This document shows positions 34,443 to 43,579 of a DNA stretch of 64,000 nt, piece by piece. The DNA lies in contig NZ_JALIDZ010000009.1 in NCBI RefSeq assembly GCF_025397915.1, positions 124,001-188,000 of the forward strand, given 5' to 3'. Position 1 is the stretch's first letter, and each line of letters starts with the position of its first letter. Position numbers and translations under genes: made by a program. This stretch comes from Microbaculum marinisediminis. Lineage in GTDB: Bacteria; Pseudomonadota; Alphaproteobacteria; Rhizobiales; Tepidamorphaceae. The notes below the pieces were generated by a model, which saw only the letters and a program-made list of their open reading frames with translations, was not told the DNA's origin and did not search any database.

Positions 34443-35309
34443 GTGACAACGCAGCATAAATCCATATGGACCGACCTGACGGCGGTTCCGTTCTCCCAGG
34501 GCTATATCGATGCCGACGGCATCAGGACCCGCTATCTCTCGTCGGGTTCGCCCGACAAGCCGCTGCTGATCCTCATTCACGGCACCGGCGGCCACGCCGA
34601 AGCGTACAGCCGCAACATGGCCGCGCACGGCGCGCATTTCTGGACCGTGTCGATCGACCTGGTCGGCCACGGCTGGTCCGACAAGCCGACCATCGATTAT
34701 GAAATTCCCGCCTACGGCGCCCATGTGATGTCCGTGATCAAGGCGCTGGGACGCGACAAGGCACATATCTCCGGCGAATCGCTGGGCGGCTGGGTGGCGG
34801 CGTGGATCGCCATTCATCATCCCGAGATGGTCGAGCGCCTCGTTCTCAACACGTCGGGCGGCTGGACGGCTCATCCCGAGGTGATGAAGCGGATCCACCG
34901 GCTTTCGATGGAAGCGGTGCGCGACCCGAACTACGACCGGATCCGCGAGCGGCTGGAATTCCTCATGCACGACAAGGCGCACGTCAACGACGATCTCGTC
35001 GAGGCGCGCCGCGCGATTTACTCCCAGCCCGGCTACGTCGAGACGATGGAACGGGTGCTGTGCCTCCAGGACATGGAGACCCGCAAGCGCAACATGCTCT
35101 CCGAAGAGGATACGGCGAAAATCACGGCGCCGACGCTGGTGCTGTGGACCTCGCACGACCCCACGGCGACACCGGAGGAAGGGCAGATGATCTCCAGGAT
35201 GATCCCCGGCGCGCGCTACGAGGTGATGAACGGCTGCGGGCACTGGCCGCAGTTCGAGAACGCGCCGCACTTCAACACGCTGCACATCGACTTCCTCCTC
35301 GGCCGATGA
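34443..35309 (+). CDS. mhpC: 2-hydroxy-6-oxonona-2,4-dienedioate hydrolase
   Basis: 288-aa alpha/beta hydrolase (same length as E. coli MhpC), cleaving the C-C bond of the meta-cleavage product to 2-hydroxypentadienoate and succinate. Triad: Ser113 (SGESLGG), Asp239 (TSHDPTA) and His267 (GCGHWPQ). Oxyanion motif HGTGGHAEAY. The start is GTG 34443, with AGGAG seven bases upstream. Lies 77 bp after mhpB and 31 bp before mhpD. Confidence 0.93.
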   Translation: MTTQHKSIWTDLTAVPFSQGYIDADGIRTRYLSSGSPDKPLLILIHGTGGHAEAYSRNMAAHGAHFWTVSIDLVGHGWSDKPTIDYEIPAYGAHVMSVIKALGRDKAHISGESLGGWVAAWIAIHHPEMVERLVLNTSGGWTAHPEVMKRIHRLSMEAVRDPNYDRIRERLEFLMHDKAHVNDDLVEARRAIYSQPGYVETMERVLCLQDMETRKRNMLSEEDTAKITAPTLVLWTSHDPTATPEEGQMISRMIPGARYEVMNGCGHWPQFENAPHFNTLHIDFLLGR

Positions 35310-35340
35310 GCCGTACCGGGGACAGCAGGAGCTTCTAGGT

Positions 35341-36123
35341 ATGACGACGAGCATCGAGGATATGGCCGCGACGCTGTTCGAGGCCCGCTCGAACCTGCGT
35401 CAGATCGCGCCGCTGCGCGAAACGATGGGTCTGGCGCGGATCGAGGACGCGCTGGCCGTTCAGGAATCGGTGACCGGCCGGTGGCTCGACCGGGGCCGCC
35501 GCCTGGTCGGCCGCAAGATCGGACTAACCGCCGAAGCCGTCCAGAAACAAATGGGTGTGGACGAGCCCGACTACGGCGTGCTGTGGGCCGACTACGCGTT
35601 TTCCGACGGCGACACGGTGGACATGGCGCGCTTCATGCAGCCGCGTGCTGAGGCAGAGATCGCCTTCGTCATGGACCGCGGTCTGGCCGACCCCGACGCC
35701 GCCATGACCGACGTGATCCGCGCGGTCGCCTACGCGGTTCCGGCGCTTGAGGTTATCGACAGCGCCATCGCCGACTGGAACATCGGGCTCGTCGATACCG
35801 TCGCCGACAACGCATCGGGCGGTGGTTTCGTACTGGGCAAGAGCCCGCGCCGGATCAGCGACGTCGACCTGCGGCTGTGCGGCATGATCATGAGCCGCAA
35901 TGGCGCACAGGCCTCGCTCGGGCTCGGCGCGGCCTGTCTCGGCCACCCGCTGACCGCGGTGCTCTGGCTGGTGCGGAAGATGGCGTCGATCGGGCGGCCG
36001 GTCGAAGAAGGCGACATCATTCTTTCAGGCTCGCTGGGCCCGGTCGTGCCGATAGCGGCAGGCGACGAATTCTCGGTCGAAATCCAGGGATTCGAGCCGT
36101 TTCACGTCGGCTTCGCCGGCTAG
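35341..36123 (+). CDS. mhpD: 2-keto-4-pentenoate hydratase
   Basis: 260-aa enzyme of the fumarylacetoacetase-like fold that adds water to 2-hydroxypenta-2,4-dienoate to give 4-hydroxy-2-oxovalerate. Motifs GRKIGLTAEAVQKQMGVDEPDYGVL and RAEAEIAFVMDRGL hold the metal-binding acidic residues. The C-terminal part VEEGDIILSGSLGPVVPIAAGDEF is typical. It sits in the canonical place after mhpC. Confidence 0.93.
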   Translation: MTTSIEDMAATLFEARSNLRQIAPLRETMGLARIEDALAVQESVTGRWLDRGRRLVGRKIGLTAEAVQKQMGVDEPDYGVLWADYAFSDGDTVDMARFMQPRAEAEIAFVMDRGLADPDAAMTDVIRAVAYAVPALEVIDSAIADWNIGLVDTVADNASGGGFVLGKSPRRISDVDLRLCGMIMSRNGAQASLGLGAACLGHPLTAVLWLVRKMASIGRPVEEGDIILSGSLGPVVPIAAGDEFSVEIQGFEPFHVGFAG

Positions 36124-36150
36124 AGGCACATCGGGTTGGGAACGAAGGCA

Positions 36151-37083
36151 ATGAAGCAGAAAGTGGCGATCGTCGGCTCCGGGAATATCGGTACCGACCT
36201 GATGATCAAGATCCTCAAGTCTTCCGAGACGCTCGAAATGGGCGCGATGGTCGGGATCGACCCGGCGTCGGACGGGTTGCGCATGGCCGCCGAGCGCGGC
36301 GTGCCGGTGACGCACGAGGGGCTGGAGGGGCTGCGCCGCCTGCCCGGCTACGACGCGATCCGCCTCGTGTTCGATGCGACGTCCGCCGGCGCACACATCG
36401 GCCACGCGCAGGTTCTCCAGGCCGACGGCAAACAGGTGATCGACCTGACGCCGGCTGCCGTTGGCCCCTATGTCGTGCCCGTCTGCAACATCGACGAACA
36501 CATTGCTGCGGCGAACATGAACATGGTGACCTGCGGCGGCCAGGCGACGGTGCCGATGGTCTATGCGGTCAATCGCGTCGTCGACCGGCTGATCTACGCC
36601 GAGATCGTCGCTTCGGTATCCTCCCGTTCGGCGGGGCCGGGCACGCGCGCCAACATCGACGAATTCACGCAGACGACCAGCCGTGCCATCGAGGCGGTCG
36701 GCGGCGCCGAACGCGGCAAGGCCATCATCATTCTCAATCCCGCCGAACCGCCGATGATCATGCGCGACAGCGTGTTCACGCTGAGCCAGGGCGGCGACGA
36801 AGGCGCTATCCGCGCCTCGGTCGAGGAGATGGTCGCGGCGGTGCAGAGCTACGTCCCCGGCTACCGGTTGAAGCAGGACGTTCAGTTCGAGCGGATCGCC
36901 GAAGACGCCCCCGCGGTGATTCCCGGCATCGGCCGTGTCGCCGGGCTGAAGACCTCGATTTTCCTCGAAGTGGAAGGCGCCGCCGACCATTTCCCGGCCT
37001 ATGCCGGCAACCTGGACATCATGACCTCGGCGGCCAAGGCGGTTGCGGAGCGCTGGGCGCAGAGCTGCGCCAAGGAGGCTTGA
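36151..37083 (+). CDS. mhpF: Acetaldehyde dehydrogenase (acylating)
   Basis: 310-aa NAD-dependent enzyme converting acetaldehyde and CoA to acetyl-CoA, channelled from MhpE. NAD-binding GSGNIGTD is at residues 9-16, and the nucleophile Cys128 is in [16 protein letters not shown]. Start chosen at ATG 36151 ([11 protein letters not shown]); the TTG at 36136 would add five residues without better spacing. The gene ends one base before the mhpE ATG, which fits the obligate MhpE-MhpF complex. Confidence 0.93.
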   Translation: MKQKVAIVGSGNIGTDLMIKILKSSETLEMGAMVGIDPASDGLRMAAERGVPVTHEGLEGLRRLPGYDAIRLVFDATSAGAHIGHAQVLQADGKQVIDLTPAAVGPYVVPVCNIDEHIAAANMNMVTCGGQATVPMVYAVNRVVDRLIYAEIVASVSSRSAGPGTRANIDEFTQTTSRAIEAVGGAERGKAIIILNPAEPPMIMRDSVFTLSQGGDEGAIRASVEEMVAAVQSYVPGYRLKQDVQFERIAEDAPAVIPGIGRVAGLKTSIFLEVEGAADHFPAYAGNLDIMTSAAKAVAERWAQSCAKEA

Positions 37084-37084
37084 G

Positions 37085-38104
37085 ATGAGCGTTACCAATC
37101 CCGACCGGCTGTACATCCAGGACGTGTCGATGCGCGACGGGATGCACGCCCTGCGCCATCAGATGTCCCTCGACACCGTACGGACGGTCGCCGCCGCGCT
37201 CGACGATGCCGGCGTCGACGCCCTCGAAGTGACGCACGGCGACGGACTGTCGGGCAGCTCGTTCAACTATGGTTTTGGGAGCAACTCGGACCTCGACTGG
37301 ATCGCCGCCGCCGCCGACGCGGTGCAGACGGCACGGGTGACCGTTCTCCTCGTTCCCGGCATCGGCCTGGCCAACGACCTCGTCGATGCCTATGGCGTCG
37401 GGGCGCGCTCGGTACGGATCGCCACGCATTGCACCGAGGCCGACGTGTCGCGCCAGCATATCGGCGTGGCGCGGGATCTGGGATATGACACAGCCTGCTT
37501 CCTGATGATGAGCCACATGATCAGCCCCGAGCTGCTGCTCGAGCAGGCGCGACTGATGGAGAGCTATGGCGCGGAATGCGTCTATGTCGTCGACAGCGCC
37601 GGGGCGATGCTGCCCGAGGACGTTGCCGCGCGGGTGGGAGCCCTGCGTGAAGGGCTGAGGCCCGAGACGGAGGTCGGAATCCATACCCACGAGAACCTGC
37701 ATCACGGCATTGCCAACGCAATCGCCGGCGTTCGCGCCGGCGCGGTTCGGGTGGACGGCTCGCTCGCCGGGCTGGGCGCGGGCGCCGGCAACGCGCCGAT
37801 CGAGGCGATGATCGCCGTCTTCGACCGTATGGGGCTCAAGACCGGCTGCGACTTCGTCAAGCTCGCGGCGGTGGCGGACGACGTCGTCAGGCCCTTGATG
37901 GACCGCCCCGTGCGGGTCGACCGGGAAAGCTTGATGCTGGGCTACGCCGGCGTCTATTCGAGCTTCCTGCGCCACGCGGAGAAGGCTGCCGCCGACCACC
38001 GCATTCCCGCTTCCGACATTCTGGTCGAGCTGGGCAAGCGAAAGATGGTGGGCGGGCAGGAGGACATGATCGTGGATGTCGCCCTCGACCTGGTCAAAGG
38101 CTGA
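37085..38104 (+). CDS. mhpE: 4-hydroxy-2-oxovalerate aldolase
   Basis: 339-aa class II aldolase of the DmpG/BphI/MhpE group, splitting 4-hydroxy-2-oxovalerate into pyruvate and acetaldehyde. The metal ligands fall at the positions known for DmpG: Asp18 ([12 protein letters not shown]), His200 and His202 ([11 protein letters not shown]). Start ATG 37085 is two bases after the mhpF stop. The C-terminal communication domain (about residues 285-339) needed for channelling to MhpF is present. Confidence 0.94.
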   Translation: MSVTNPDRLYIQDVSMRDGMHALRHQMSLDTVRTVAAALDDAGVDALEVTHGDGLSGSSFNYGFGSNSDLDWIAAAADAVQTARVTVLLVPGIGLANDLVDAYGVGARSVRIATHCTEADVSRQHIGVARDLGYDTACFLMMSHMISPELLLEQARLMESYGAECVYVVDSAGAMLPEDVAARVGALREGLRPETEVGIHTHENLHHGIANAIAGVRAGAVRVDGSLAGLGAGAGNAPIEAMIAVFDRMGLKTGCDFVKLAAVADDVVRPLMDRPVRVDRESLMLGYAGVYSSFLRHAEKAAADHRIPASDILVELGKRKMVGGQEDMIVDVALDLVKG

Positions 38105-38143
38105 GGTCGGCCGGATTGGCATCCCGATAGGAGATTAGGATCC

Positions 38144-39778
38144 ATGGCGGGCAGATCGAAAACCAGTTTGCCGAAGAAAGTGGACGTCGCCATCGTCGGG
38201 GCCGGCCCCGTCGGGCTGACGATCGCGAATTTCCTCGGTGCGCGCTGCGTGTCGACGCTGGTGCTGGAACAACGCGACGAGCTCATCGACTACCCGCGCG
38301 GTGTCGGCATGGACGACGAGTGCCTGCGAAGCTTCCAGGCGATCGGTCTGGCCGACGCGGTCGCGGCCAACACCACGCCCGACCAGAAGATGCGCTTCGT
38401 GACGATGCACGGCCAGATCCTGGCCTCGATCGAACCGAAGACTCGGGTATTCGGCTGGCCGCGGCGCAACTCCTTCATCCAGCCGATGGTCGACAGGATC
38501 CTCTATTCCGGCCTGGACCGCTTCGACAGCGTGACGACCGTGATGGGCGCCGAGGTCACAGCGTTCCAGGACCGGGGCGATTCCGTCTCTCTCGACATCT
38601 CCCACGGCGGCAAGACGGCCCAGGTGGAGGCGCGCTGGCTCGTAGGTTGCGACGGCGGGCGAAGCATGGTCCGCAAAGAACTCGGCATCGACTTCGAGGG
38701 CGTCACGGATTCCACGCGCTGGGTCGTGATCGACCTGCACGACGATCCGATCGGGCGCCCCGGATCCTACCTGCACTGCGTGCCAGAGCGGCCCTATGTC
38801 TCGATCGCGTTGCCGCACGGCAAGCGGCGGGTCGAGTTCATGGTGTTCGATACCGAGGCTGAGGAAACGCTGTGCTCGGACGAAGGCGTGCGCAAGCTGC
38901 TCGCCCGGGTGATGCCGCGTCCCGAGGACGCCAACGTGATGCGCAGCCGGGTCTACACCCACAATGCCCGCCTCGCCCGCCAGTTCCAGAAGGGCCGCGT
39001 GTTCATCGCCGGCGATGCCGCGCACCTGATGCCGGTCTGGCAGGGACAGGGCTACAACAGCGGCATCCGCGACGCGACCAACCTCGGCTGGAAGCTGGCG
39101 ATGGTCGCCAAGGGCGAAGCCCGCGAGGCACTGCTCGACAGCTATGGCGTCGAACGCCGCGATCACGCCAAGGCTATGATCGACCTGTCGGTGACCGCCG
39201 GCAAGATATTCTCCCCGACGAGCAAGACCGTATCCTGGCTGCGCGACAAGCTCGGGCTGCTGATGAACGCGATCCCGCCGGTCAAACGCTATTTCGTCGA
39301 GATGCGCTTCAAGCCGATGCCGCGGTATCGCGACGGCGTGGTGATGAAGACCGCCCGCGGCGAGGTGCAGGGCAGCGCCACCGGCAAGATGTTTCCGCAG
39401 CCGAATGTCCTCGACGCCGACGGCGCGCGCCGCAGGCTGGACGACGTCCTCGGTCTCGATATCGCCATCCTGTCCTGGGGCAACGACCCACAGCTTTTCC
39501 TGAAGCCCGAGGAGCGCGAACGCTGGTCGAAACTCGGCGCGCGGTTCTTCGCGATCGTGCCGGAGACGCAGCACGGCGGCTTCCAGGGCAACATCCTCCC
39601 GGGGACCGAGGTCCTCAGTGATACCGATGGTGCCCTGCATGAATGGTTCGCCGATCAGGGCGGCGATGGAAGCGTGGTGTTTCTCCGTCCCGACCGCTTC
39701 GTCGCCGGAATCGCCGGCCCCCAGGATGTCGGCCAGGCCAGCAACGCGCTGTTGAACGCCTTCCACGCGGTCAACTAA
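38144..39778 (+). CDS. mhpA: 3-(3-hydroxyphenyl)propionate 2-hydroxylase, FAD monooxygenase
   Basis: 544-aa class A flavoprotein hydroxylase that adds the ortho hydroxyl to give 2,3-dihydroxyphenylpropionate. FAD motif VGAGPVG at residues 18-24, DG motif GCDGGRS at 168-174, and GD motif GRVFIAGDAAHLMPVWQGQG around Gly290-Asp291. Length close to E. coli MhpA (554 aa). In E. coli mhpA is the first structural gene; here it follows mhpE, so the order is B-C-D-F-E-A. Start ATG 38144. Confidence 0.92.
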   Translation: MAGRSKTSLPKKVDVAIVGAGPVGLTIANFLGARCVSTLVLEQRDELIDYPRGVGMDDECLRSFQAIGLADAVAANTTPDQKMRFVTMHGQILASIEPKTRVFGWPRRNSFIQPMVDRILYSGLDRFDSVTTVMGAEVTAFQDRGDSVSLDISHGGKTAQVEARWLVGCDGGRSMVRKELGIDFEGVTDSTRWVVIDLHDDPIGRPGSYLHCVPERPYVSIALPHGKRRVEFMVFDTEAEETLCSDEGVRKLLARVMPRPEDANVMRSRVYTHNARLARQFQKGRVFIAGDAAHLMPVWQGQGYNSGIRDATNLGWKLAMVAKGEAREALLDSYGVERRDHAKAMIDLSVTAGKIFSPTSKTVSWLRDKLGLLMNAIPPVKRYFVEMRFKPMPRYRDGVVMKTARGEVQGSATGKMFPQPNVLDADGARRRLDDVLGLDIAILSWGNDPQLFLKPEERERWSKLGARFFAIVPETQHGGFQGNILPGTEVLSDTDGALHEWFADQGGDGSVVFLRPDRFVAGIAGPQDVGQASNALLNAFHAVN

Positions 39779-39881
39779 CAAGTCGGGGCGCAGCCAATCG
39801 GGCGGGCGGCCAAGCGGGCACGCGGCGGCGGTCTCGAAGCCCCCCGAAAGGCACGATGCCCGCAGAAGGAAAGCGACCAAG

Positions 39882-41564
39882 ATGAACGCGACTTCCCATT
39901 CGGCCGATATCGTCGTGGTGGGCGCCGGTGGCGCCGGTCTGACAGCGGCCGCGGTCGCCGCCAGCGAGGGGCGGCGAGTCATCCTGCTGGAGAAGAGCCG
40001 CTATGTCGGCGGCACCGCCGCGGTCTCCGGCGGCGCGGTCTGGATTCCGAACAACCCGCATCTCGCCGCAACCGGCGTGGAAGACAGCTACGAGAACGCC
40101 CGACTCTTCCTCGATACCGTCGTCGGCAATCTCGCGAGCGCCGACATGAAGGACGCGTTCCTGCGGCGCGGACCGGAGGCGATCCGGTATATCGAGGAAA
40201 ACACCGACCTTCACTTCTCGGCGCGCCCCTACGGACCGGACTATCTCGACCGGCCGGGATCGAGCCTGGGCGGGCGCCTGATGGACCCTGCCGAGTTCGA
40301 CGGCCGGGAACTCGGCGACCGGTTCAACGATCTTCGCCCGCCGCTTCCGGAGTTCGGACTGTTCGGAAAGATGATGGTCAACCGTGCGGACCTTGAGGCG
40401 CTGCTCGCCGCGCGCCGTTCTCCGAAGGCTGCCATGCATTCGGCCCGCATCGTGTTCCGCTACTTTCGCGACCGCCTGCGCGGCTACCCGCGGGGCACAC
40501 GGCTGCTGATCGGCAATGCCCTTGCTGCCGCCCTGTACAAGACGTTGCTGCGCAAGGACACGCCGATCTGGCTGGAGACCGAGACGCGCCGCCTGCTGAC
40601 GGCGGACGGGCAGATCTGTGGCGTCGAGGTCGAACGCGCCGGCGAGCGCCTTGTCATCAACGCGTCCGCCGTCATCCTCGCGAGCGGCGGCTTCCCCGGC
40701 TCGGCGCGGATGCGCGAGCGCCTGCTTCCGGACGCGCCGGAGCCGTTGTCGGCCGCCATCGCCGACAACACCGGCGACGGTATCGCCCTGGCCGAAGCCG
40801 TCGGCGGGACGATCGCAGACCGCAATTCCAACGGCGCCTACTGGTCGCCCGTTTCGCTGGTGCCGCGCGACGACGGGTCGGTAGCCCATTTCCCGCACCT
40901 GATGTTCGACCGCGCCAAACCGGGGCTCATCGCGGTCACCAGCAACGGCAAGCGGTTCACGAATGAGGCCGATTCGTACCACGAGTTCGTCAAGGCCATG
41001 CTGAAGCAGAATGCCGACAACGCCTATCTGATCGCCGACAGCACGTTCCTCAGTAAATACACCTTCGGGCCGGTCCCGCCGGAATTCGCGATGCGCCAGA
41101 AGTTCCTGCGGTCCGGCTATCTGATCAAGGCCGACAGCATTTCCGGACTGGCGCGACAGATCGGTATCGCCCCCGACGCGCTGGAGGCGACGATTGCCCG
41201 CTACAACACGGCTGCCGCACAAGGGCAGGATCCGGACTTCGACAAGGGTGGCTCGCCCTACAACCGGTATCTCGGCGATGCCGGCAACCCCGGGAATCCC
41301 TGCCTTGCGCCGATCGACAAGGGACCGTTCTACGCGATCAAGGTCTTCAAGGGCGACATCGGCACCTGCCGCGGCCTGGACGTGAACACCCATGCGCAAG
41401 TCCTGGATGGTGCCGGCGCGCCGATTCCCGGTCTGTATGCTTGCGGCAACGACATGAACTCGATGATGGGTGGCGAGTATCCGGGTCCGGGGATCACCAT
41501 CGGCCAGGCGATCACATTCGGCTATGTCGCGGCCATCCATGCCGCAGGTATCAAAGACGCCTGA
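39882..41564 (+). CDS. FAD-dependent oxidoreductase, 3-ketosteroid-delta1-dehydrogenase/fumarate-reductase-like
   Basis: 560-aa flavoprotein of the FAD_binding_2 family. The N-terminal FAD motif is VVVGAGGAGLTAAA (residues 12-25), followed by GGTAAVSGGAVWIPNNPHL. The C-terminal block GLYACGNDMNSMMGGEYPGPGITIG is typical of KstD-like proteins. These enzymes introduce or reduce a double bond next to a carbonyl. It lies 103 bp after mhpA on the same strand and probably belongs to the mhp operon. It could desaturate or reduce a phenylpropionate-type side chain or an alicyclic precursor; steroid activity should not be assumed. Confidence 0.85.
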   Translation: MNATSHSADIVVVGAGGAGLTAAAVAASEGRRVILLEKSRYVGGTAAVSGGAVWIPNNPHLAATGVEDSYENARLFLDTVVGNLASADMKDAFLRRGPEAIRYIEENTDLHFSARPYGPDYLDRPGSSLGGRLMDPAEFDGRELGDRFNDLRPPLPEFGLFGKMMVNRADLEALLAARRSPKAAMHSARIVFRYFRDRLRGYPRGTRLLIGNALAAALYKTLLRKDTPIWLETETRRLLTADGQICGVEVERAGERLVINASAVILASGGFPGSARMRERLLPDAPEPLSAAIADNTGDGIALAEAVGGTIADRNSNGAYWSPVSLVPRDDGSVAHFPHLMFDRAKPGLIAVTSNGKRFTNEADSYHEFVKAMLKQNADNAYLIADSTFLSKYTFGPVPPEFAMRQKFLRSGYLIKADSISGLARQIGIAPDALEATIARYNTAAAQGQDPDFDKGGSPYNRYLGDAGNPGNPCLAPIDKGPFYAIKVFKGDIGTCRGLDVNTHAQVLDGAGAPIPGLYACGNDMNSMMGGEYPGPGITIGQAITFGYVAAIHAAGIKDA

Positions 41565-42021
41565 CCCTTCGGTGCGGCCAGGCGTGCCGGGGCGCGTGGC
41601 CCGCTCCCAGAAAATCACCTTCGAACCTGGGCGGGTTCGGTCGGATTGGTCCAGCCCCCATCCCTGGAGCTGCTGAGGACAGGGCTCCCCGGCCTTGTCC
41701 CGATGGCGGGCCGGCGGCGCCGTCGGGATTGAATAACGAGATCGGCACCCCGTGCCCGATCCCCCATGCGGGCGCACCTCGTCGTACTTCCTGCGCCAGC
41801 CTCTATTCTGGCCCTCACGCCGGCCACTGAAGCGAACGATTTCGCTATCAGGCGCCAGTCGCGAAGCAAGCCATCGGCGAGCTCGAAACGCGCACTGTCG
41901 CTTGGGATTCCCGGCCGGAAGCCGTTCATTCGCACCGCGCACCGTCGCGCCAGTGTGCAGCGACACGCTCGTCGATCCCGGTTCCGCATTTTCGATCAAT
42001 CCAGTCGACTAAGCAGTCGCG
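41565..42021. other. Intergenic region without recognisable gene
   Basis: About 460 bp between the flavoprotein gene and the promoter of TRAP system 3. The short open frames here have no protein-like composition. A hairpin with an 8-bp stem (GGACAGGG 41677-41684, CCTTGTCC 41693-41700, one G-T pair) could terminate the mhp operon. Otherwise I see nothing; the length is unusual for this compact window. Confidence 0.5.
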
Positions 42022-42050
42022 TTGACGCTCCTCGCACACTGCGTTATATC
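42022..42050 (+). promoter_or_regulatory. Sigma-70-type promoter of TRAP/Hyu operon
   Basis: TTGACG (42022-42027), 17-bp spacer, TATATC (42045-42050), 50 bp upstream of the dctP start. Local AT content rises sharply here. It is one of the clearest promoters in the window and is followed directly by the GAAACA/TGTTTC repeats. Confidence 0.7.
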
Positions 42051-42057
42051 TTAATTA

Positions 42058-42083
42058 GAAACAATGTTTCATAATGAGAAACA
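42058..42083. promoter_or_regulatory. Repeated IclR/KdgR-like operator over the transcription start
   Basis: GAAACAATGTTTC (42058-42070) is a perfect palindrome around a central A. Its right arm is reused in TGTTTC-N7-GAAACA (42065-42083), giving three half-sites in 26 bp just after the -10 and just before the ribosome site at 42086-42090. The form matches the GAAACA-N-TGTTTC core bound by the IclR protein KdgR. The IclR gene in this operon (45431) is the likely binder; the position suggests repression. Confidence 0.65.
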
Positions 42084-42099
42084 CCGGAGGAAACAAACA

Positions 42100-43089
42100 A
42101 TGCGGGTTCTTCACACCCTTCTTGCCGGCGCATTTGCCTTCGGCGCGATGAGCGCTGCTGCGTCTGCCGCCGACTACAACTTCAAGATCGGCCACGCGGC
42201 CTCCAGCAAGCACGCCTTCAACATCGGCGTTGAGATGTTCGCCGAGGCCGTCGCGGAGAAGACCGGCGGCAAGGTTGCGATCGAAGTGGTGGGCGACCGG
42301 CAGCTCGGCGACGACAAGCAGCTTCTGGAAGGCGTGCAGCTCGGCACGATCGACGGCGCCCTGGTTTCGGCGCCGGTCTTCCCGCTGGCGGCTGGCGCGG
42401 CGGCGTTCGACGCGCTGCAGCTGCCCTTCGTGGTGCCCTCCTACGACTCCATGTCGGCCGTCCTCTCGGGCCCGGTCGGCCAAAAGCTGCTCGACAGCCT
42501 CGATGCCAAGGGCATGAAGGGCCTCTCCTTCTACGAAGCCGGCCAGCGCCACTTCCTAAGCCGTGAGAAGCCGGTGAAGTCGGTCGCCGACTTCGAGGGT
42601 CTGAAGACCCGCATCGTCCCGATCCCGTTGCACAAGGCGACCTGGGAAGCGGTCGGCACGAACCCGGTCGGCATGCCCTACGGCGAAGTCTACTCGGGTC
42701 TCGAAACCGGCGTGATCGACGCCGTCGAAATCAACCTCTCCTCCGTCGAGTCCGAAAACCTGTTCCAGAACGCCAAGGAAGTGACGTTCACAGGCCACTA
42801 TTTCTGGCCGGGTGTGCTGGTCGTGAACAAGGCCAAGTTCGACGCCCTGCCGGAGGACATCCAGAAGGCGATGATCGAGGCCGGCCACGAGACCATCGCC
42901 AAGCACTACCAGTTCGCCAAGGAAGACGAGGCGCGGGTGGCCGAGGCCCTGAAGGCGAAGGGCGTCACCATAAACCAGCTCGACGACCTGAAGGCCATGC
43001 AGGACAAGACGGCGCCGGTCGTGACGGAGTGGTCGGGCAAGGACCCGATCATCGTCGAGTTCATCGAAGCCGTCCGCAAGGGGTCGTGA
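42100..43089 (+). CDS. TRAP transporter solute-binding protein, DctP family (system 3)
   Basis: 329-aa periplasmic receptor starting at ATG 42100, with GGAGG ten bases upstream. Signal peptide ends SAAASAADY. Features include QLGDDKQLLEGVQLGTIDGALVS and the ligand arginine Arg171 in FEGLKTRIVPIPLHKATWEAVGTNPVGMPYGEVYSGLETGVIDAVE. First gene of the operon dctP-cupin-dctQ-dctM-iclR-hyuA-hyuB. Ligand should be an organic acid handled by the HyuAB-type enzyme. Confidence 0.92.
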   Translation: MRVLHTLLAGAFAFGAMSAAASAADYNFKIGHAASSKHAFNIGVEMFAEAVAEKTGGKVAIEVVGDRQLGDDKQLLEGVQLGTIDGALVSAPVFPLAAGAAAFDALQLPFVVPSYDSMSAVLSGPVGQKLLDSLDAKGMKGLSFYEAGQRHFLSREKPVKSVADFEGLKTRIVPIPLHKATWEAVGTNPVGMPYGEVYSGLETGVIDAVEINLSSVESENLFQNAKEVTFTGHYFWPGVLVVNKAKFDALPEDIQKAMIEAGHETIAKHYQFAKEDEARVAEALKAKGVTINQLDDLKAMQDKTAPVVTEWSGKDPIIVEFIEAVRKGS

Positions 43090-43091
43090 CA

Positions 43092-43481
43092 ATGACCGCT
43101 GGAAAGAGCGAGGGGGCGCAAGCCTTCCGCTGGGAAGACCTGCCCCGCGAGCAGGTACGGCCCGGGGTCTCCCGGGCCGGTTTCCGGGGCAACCAGGCCA
43201 TGATGGTGATGAACTGGCTGGAGCCAGGAATGGAGGTGCGTCCGCACAGCCACCCCGAGGAACAGCTGGTGATGGTGGTGAAGGGCAGGATGCGCTTCTA
43301 CATCGGCGACGAGACCGTCGATGTAGAGGAGGGTGGCCTCGTCCGCATTCCGCCGAATGTCGTTCATTGCGGCGAGGTGCTCGGCGACGAGACGGTCCTC
43401 AACCTCGACGTCTTCTCGCCGCTTCGCCAGGACTACCTGCACCTCGTGACCTATCAGAAGAGCACCTTCGAACCCAATTGA
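43092..43481 (+). CDS. Small cupin-domain protein
   Basis: 129-aa single-cupin protein. Metal-site motifs are visible: VRPHSHPEEQLVMVVKGRMRFYIG (two His and a Glu) and VRIPPNVVHCGEV (a further His). Start ATG 43092, two bases after the dctP stop. Placement between binding protein and permease genes is unusual and implies a role tied to the transported compound, such as an isomerase, lyase or dioxygenase. The reaction cannot be told from the fold. Confidence 0.85.
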   Translation: MTAGKSEGAQAFRWEDLPREQVRPGVSRAGFRGNQAMMVMNWLEPGMEVRPHSHPEEQLVMVVKGRMRFYIGDETVDVEEGGLVRIPPNVVHCGEVLGDETVLNLDVFSPLRQDYLHLVTYQKSTFEPN

Positions 43482-43579
43482 CCGTCTTCGGCGTGGGGCA
43501 GCCGCCTTCGCGGCCGGCACCGTGCCGGCCGAAAGGACAGCTTTGTGCCCGACAACGGCGCCGCGGTGACGAGAGCAAG

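Noticed and set aside
38135-39982. 615-codon minus-strand open frame over mhpA
   Set aside because: Antisense shadow; mhpA carries all flavoprotein motifs in the plus-strand frame.
39771-41999. 742-codon minus-strand open frame over the KstD-like gene
   Set aside because: Arg/Asp/Gly-rich translation without any family motif; it is the antisense shadow of a high-GC gene whose plus-strand product has clear FAD motifs.
42058-42083. Reading the GAAACA/TGTTTC repeats as a transposon inverted repeat
   Set aside because: No transposase, no flanking target duplication, and the repeats sit exactly between promoter and ribosome site, as an operator would.
41565-42099. Several short open frames in the gap before TRAP system 3
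   Set aside because: All are short, unlike known proteins, and lack convincing ribosome sites.
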